Of a stretch of DNA of 6,290 nt, positions 4,422 through 6,290 are shown one piece after another. The DNA lies in NCBI GenBank assembly GCA_002328465.1, contig DCUE01000044.1:1-6290 (forward strand). Direction: 5' to 3'. Positions within the stretch are counted from its first letter, which is position 1. Each line of letters begins with the position of its first letter. The notes under the pieces were generated by a model. That model saw only the letters and a list, made by a program, of their open reading frames with translations. It did no database searches and was not told the DNA's origin. The translations under genes were made by a program, and so were the position numbers. Source of the DNA: Candidatus Dojkabacteria bacterium UBA2222 (lineage in GTDB: Bacteria; Patescibacteriota; Dojkabacteria; SC72).

Positions 4422-4690
4422 CTTTTAAAACTCTTATGGGGATTGAGCTATTTATACCCTAAAAAGTGAAAGTCTCAAAAGTAAGGCCTGGTGGATGAAA
4501 AGAGTCAAAAAAGAGATGTTTTTAAGAGCTCTTGGTTCGAAAGTATAATGCTTATGTAGTACAGTTTATACAATCCCTATTTATTAAACTTCAACCATTT
4601 TTCATATTTAAATTTATGTTCTTTCCCCTGCAATCCTTTTATAACCATGTTCAAAACATCAGTTAGAAAATTATACCTTTGGTTTGCATA
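4422..4690. other. Gene-free stretch between repeat D and the copper ATPase gene
   Basis: No convincing gene is present. It contains a 10-bp palindrome AAGAGCTCTT followed by GGTTCGAA (about 4525-4541), a plus-strand TATAAT shortly after that leads to no open frame, and AT-rich tracts. On the minus strand, beyond the ATPase stop, the same frame stays open for 37 more codons and includes an ATG at 4648 with a 23-codon frame ending at 4577 (MVIKGLQGKEHKFKYEKW and a few more residues). It lacks a ribosome-binding site and may be chance. No hairpin with a U-tract serves as a terminator for either flanking gene. Confidence 0.4.
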
Positions 4691-6290
4691 TTACACCAAT
4701 TTTTTATTCCTTAATAACATAGCATTTAGAGCTACAATAACAGTACTAATAGACATAAATATCGCAGCTACTGCTGGCTCCAAAAGTATTCCCCTAGAAG
4801 CCAATATACCCGTAGCAAGTGGTAAAGCAACTACATTATATCCAGTGGCCCAGAAAATATTCTGAATCATTTTCGAGTATGTTAACTTTGAAAGAGTAAT
4901 TATTTTTACCACATCCCTTGGATCATTTCTCGCGAGGATTATTCCGGCAGATTCAATAGCTACATTGGTACCAGCGCCCACAGCAATACCCAAGTCTGCT
5001 TGAGTCAGAGCTGGAGCATCATTAATACCATCTCCAATCATTGCTACCCTCTTATTCCCTTTTTGTAATTCTTTAACTTTCTCTGACTTCTGATCTGGAA
5101 GAACTCTAGCAAAATACTCCTTTATACCAAGTTCCTGGCTAACCCACTTAGCTACATCTTCCGAATCACCGGTAAGCATAACAGTTTTAACCCCTATCTC
5201 GTTTAGTGATCTAATAGCTTCTACAGATTCCTCACGTATCACATCAGCGAGAGCAATTGCGCCTACAAACAGATTATCCTCCACTACAAAGACTATGGTC
5301 TGCCCCTTCTCATTTGAATTTTGAATCTGTTCTGATAGCTGTTGTGGAATAGAAACGTGAATACTCTCCAGAAGTGAAGCCCCACCTACCATAATCCTTT
5401 TTCCAGCAATCGTTGCCACAGCACCCTTTCCTTTAATGGCTCTAAAATCTTTAGAAGAATCTCCCTTTATATTCATTTCTTTTGATTTAGATACAATAGA
5501 TTTTGCAATTGGATGCTCCGATAGGGACTCCACTGCTGCAGCCATACCTAAAATCTCTTCATCTGTTCTTCCTTCTATACTAATGATATCTATAACTCCA
5601 AACTCTCCTTTTGTCAGTGTTCCTGTCTTATCAAAAAGAACAGTATCAATAGTACGTGCAGTCTCTAAAGCTAATCTCTGCTTAACCAAAAAACCATTAC
5701 GTGCAGCTTTCATCGTTGAGATAGAAGCAACAAGGGGTACAGCAAGTCCAAGAGCATGAGGACATGCGATAACTAAAACAGCAACTAGCCTAGCAACAGC
5801 AAAGTCAACTTCAGCTCCAGAGAGCAACCACGCGATCAGAGTAACAATACTTACTACAACAGCTACAATTGTAAGGTAGAAAGCTGCCCTGTCAGACAGC
5901 ATCTGCAACTTTGATTTGGACGACTGGGCTTCATCCACCAATCTCATAATACCTGCTAAGAATGTTTTTTCCCCTATATTATTTACCCGAACCTTTAGTG
6001 CACCTTCACCGTTGATTGTACCAGCAATAACTGAGTCTCCTATTTTTTTTGACACAAGTTTAGACTCTCCTGTAACCATTGACTCATCGAGGTTTGTTTC
6101 TCCCTCTACAATTGCACCATCTGCAGGGACCTTGCTTCCAGGACGAACCAACACAACATCACCAACAAGAAGCTCAGATAACTGAACAGTTTCAATTTCC
6201 TCACCCCTTATAACTTCAGCTTTATCAGGTAATAGTTTTGCGAGAGCTTTCAATGAATCCTGAACACTGCCTACAGCCCTCATTTCAATC
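4691..6290 (-). CDS. copB: CopB-type (P1B-3-like) copper/silver-translocating P-type ATPase, 5' end off the window
   Basis: This inner-membrane pump exports copper or silver ions using ATP. Numbering from the internal Met at 6283, the visible 530 residues hold the actuator domain with TGES (71-74), a membrane pair with the ion-binding CPH motif in ACPHALGLAVPL (173-184), the phosphorylation site DKTGT (218-222), the nucleotide-binding HP (257-258), TGD (371-373), the hinge GDGINDAP (417-424), and two final membrane helices with YNVVALPLATG (482-492) and MSISTVIVALNA (510-521). CPH rather than CPC, with these last-helix signatures, places it in the CopB/P1B-3 group. The frame continues upstream to 6290 (IE before MRAVGS), so the Met at 6283 is not the start; the N-terminal part, including any His-rich or heavy-metal domain, lies outside. 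It ends normally, in TAA. Codon use is similar to its neighbours, and it reads as intact. Confidence 0.96.
   Translation of the reverse strand, partial: IEMRAVGSVQDSLKALAKLLPDKAEVIRGEEIETVQLSELLVGDVVLVRPGSKVPADGAIVEGETNLDESMVTGESKLVSKKIGDSVIAGTINGEGALKVRVNNIGEKTFLAGIMRLVDEAQSSKSKLQMLSDRAAFYLTIVAVVVSIVTLIAWLLSGAEVDFAVARLVAVLVIACPHALGLAVPLVASISTMKAARNGFLVKQRLALETARTIDTVLFDKTGTLTKGEFGVIDIISIEGRTDEEILGMAAAVESLSEHPIAKSIVSKSKEMNIKGDSSKDFRAIKGKGAVATIAGKRIMVGGASLLESIHVSIPQQLSEQIQNSNEKGQTIVFVVEDNLFVGAIALADVIREESVEAIRSLNEIGVKTVMLTGDSEDVAKWVSQELGIKEYFARVLPDQKSEKVKELQKGNKRVAMIGDGINDAPALTQADLGIAVGAGTNVAIESAGIILARNDPRDVVKIITLSKLTYSKMIQNIFWATGYNVVALPLATGILASRGILLEPAVAAIFMSISTVIVALNAMLLRNKKLV

Noticed and set aside
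4525..4541. Rho-independent terminator at AAGAGCTCTT
   Set aside because: The palindrome has no loop to speak of and no T-run on its 3' side in either direction.
4577..4648. Small 23-codon gene after the copper ATPase on the minus strand
   Set aside because: It is very short, has no ribosome-binding site or promoter, and merely continues the ATPase frame after its stop; kept only as a remark.
5436..6185. Plus-strand reading frames opposite the copper ATPase
   Set aside because: They are shadows of the strongly conserved ATPase on the minus strand and show no recognisable protein motifs.

Overview
This is an AT-rich bacterial window of compact, mostly single-gene units. Six of the seven protein genes with a usable end, plus one partial gene, lie on the minus strand; the exception is a small ASCH gene. 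The protein families (AbiE toxin-antitoxin, ASCH, YfbR-like HD phosphohydrolase, short conserved hypotheticals, copper ATPase), the near absence of Shine-Dalgarno sequences and the -10 boxes placed almost on the start codons are reminiscent of Patescibacteria/CPR or a similar small-genome bacterium. That is an inference from style; no phylogenetic marker is present. No gene ends in TGA: the visible stops are four TAG and three TAA.

Layout from left to right: 1-401, 5' part of an AbiEii nucleotidyltransferase toxin (minus, runs off the left edge); 394-1008, AbiEi antitoxin (minus), overlapping the toxin by 8 bp, with a promoter and a perfect 6-bp inverted repeat as likely operator; 1074-1331, gene-free, with a GC-richer hairpin cluster and repeat copy A; 1332-1883, YfbR-like HD hydrolase (minus), whose first helix is cut off by an in-frame TAG; 1974-2507, unknown protein (minus); 2588-2644, repeat B; 2641-3207, unknown conserved protein (minus); 3257-3281, partial repeat C; 3307-3957, divergent DUF218/YdcF-like protein (minus); 4028-4360, ASCH protein (plus), divergent from the previous gene over a 70-bp gap; 4363-4421, repeat D; 4422-4690, gene-free; 4691-6290, 3' two thirds of a CopB-type (CPH motif) copper/silver P-type ATPase (minus, 5' end off the right edge).

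The unusual feature is a family of roughly 59-bp direct repeats, all in one orientation, sitting between one- or two-gene modules: [abiE] A [HD + unknown] B [unknown] C [DUF218-like + ASCH] D [copper ATPase]. Every copy contains a 25-nt block with the geometry of a tRNA 3' end: T-loop-like TTC-N-A, then 15 nt to a terminal CCA, CTA or TCA. Three copies also carry a nearly invariant 18-nt core. One copy supplies the stop codon of a gene and another begins directly after a stop codon. This looks like an accessory cassette region, defence-flavoured through AbiE, built or rearranged around tRNA-end-like repeats. Integration or recombination at these repeats is a hypothesis; no recombinase gene is in the window.
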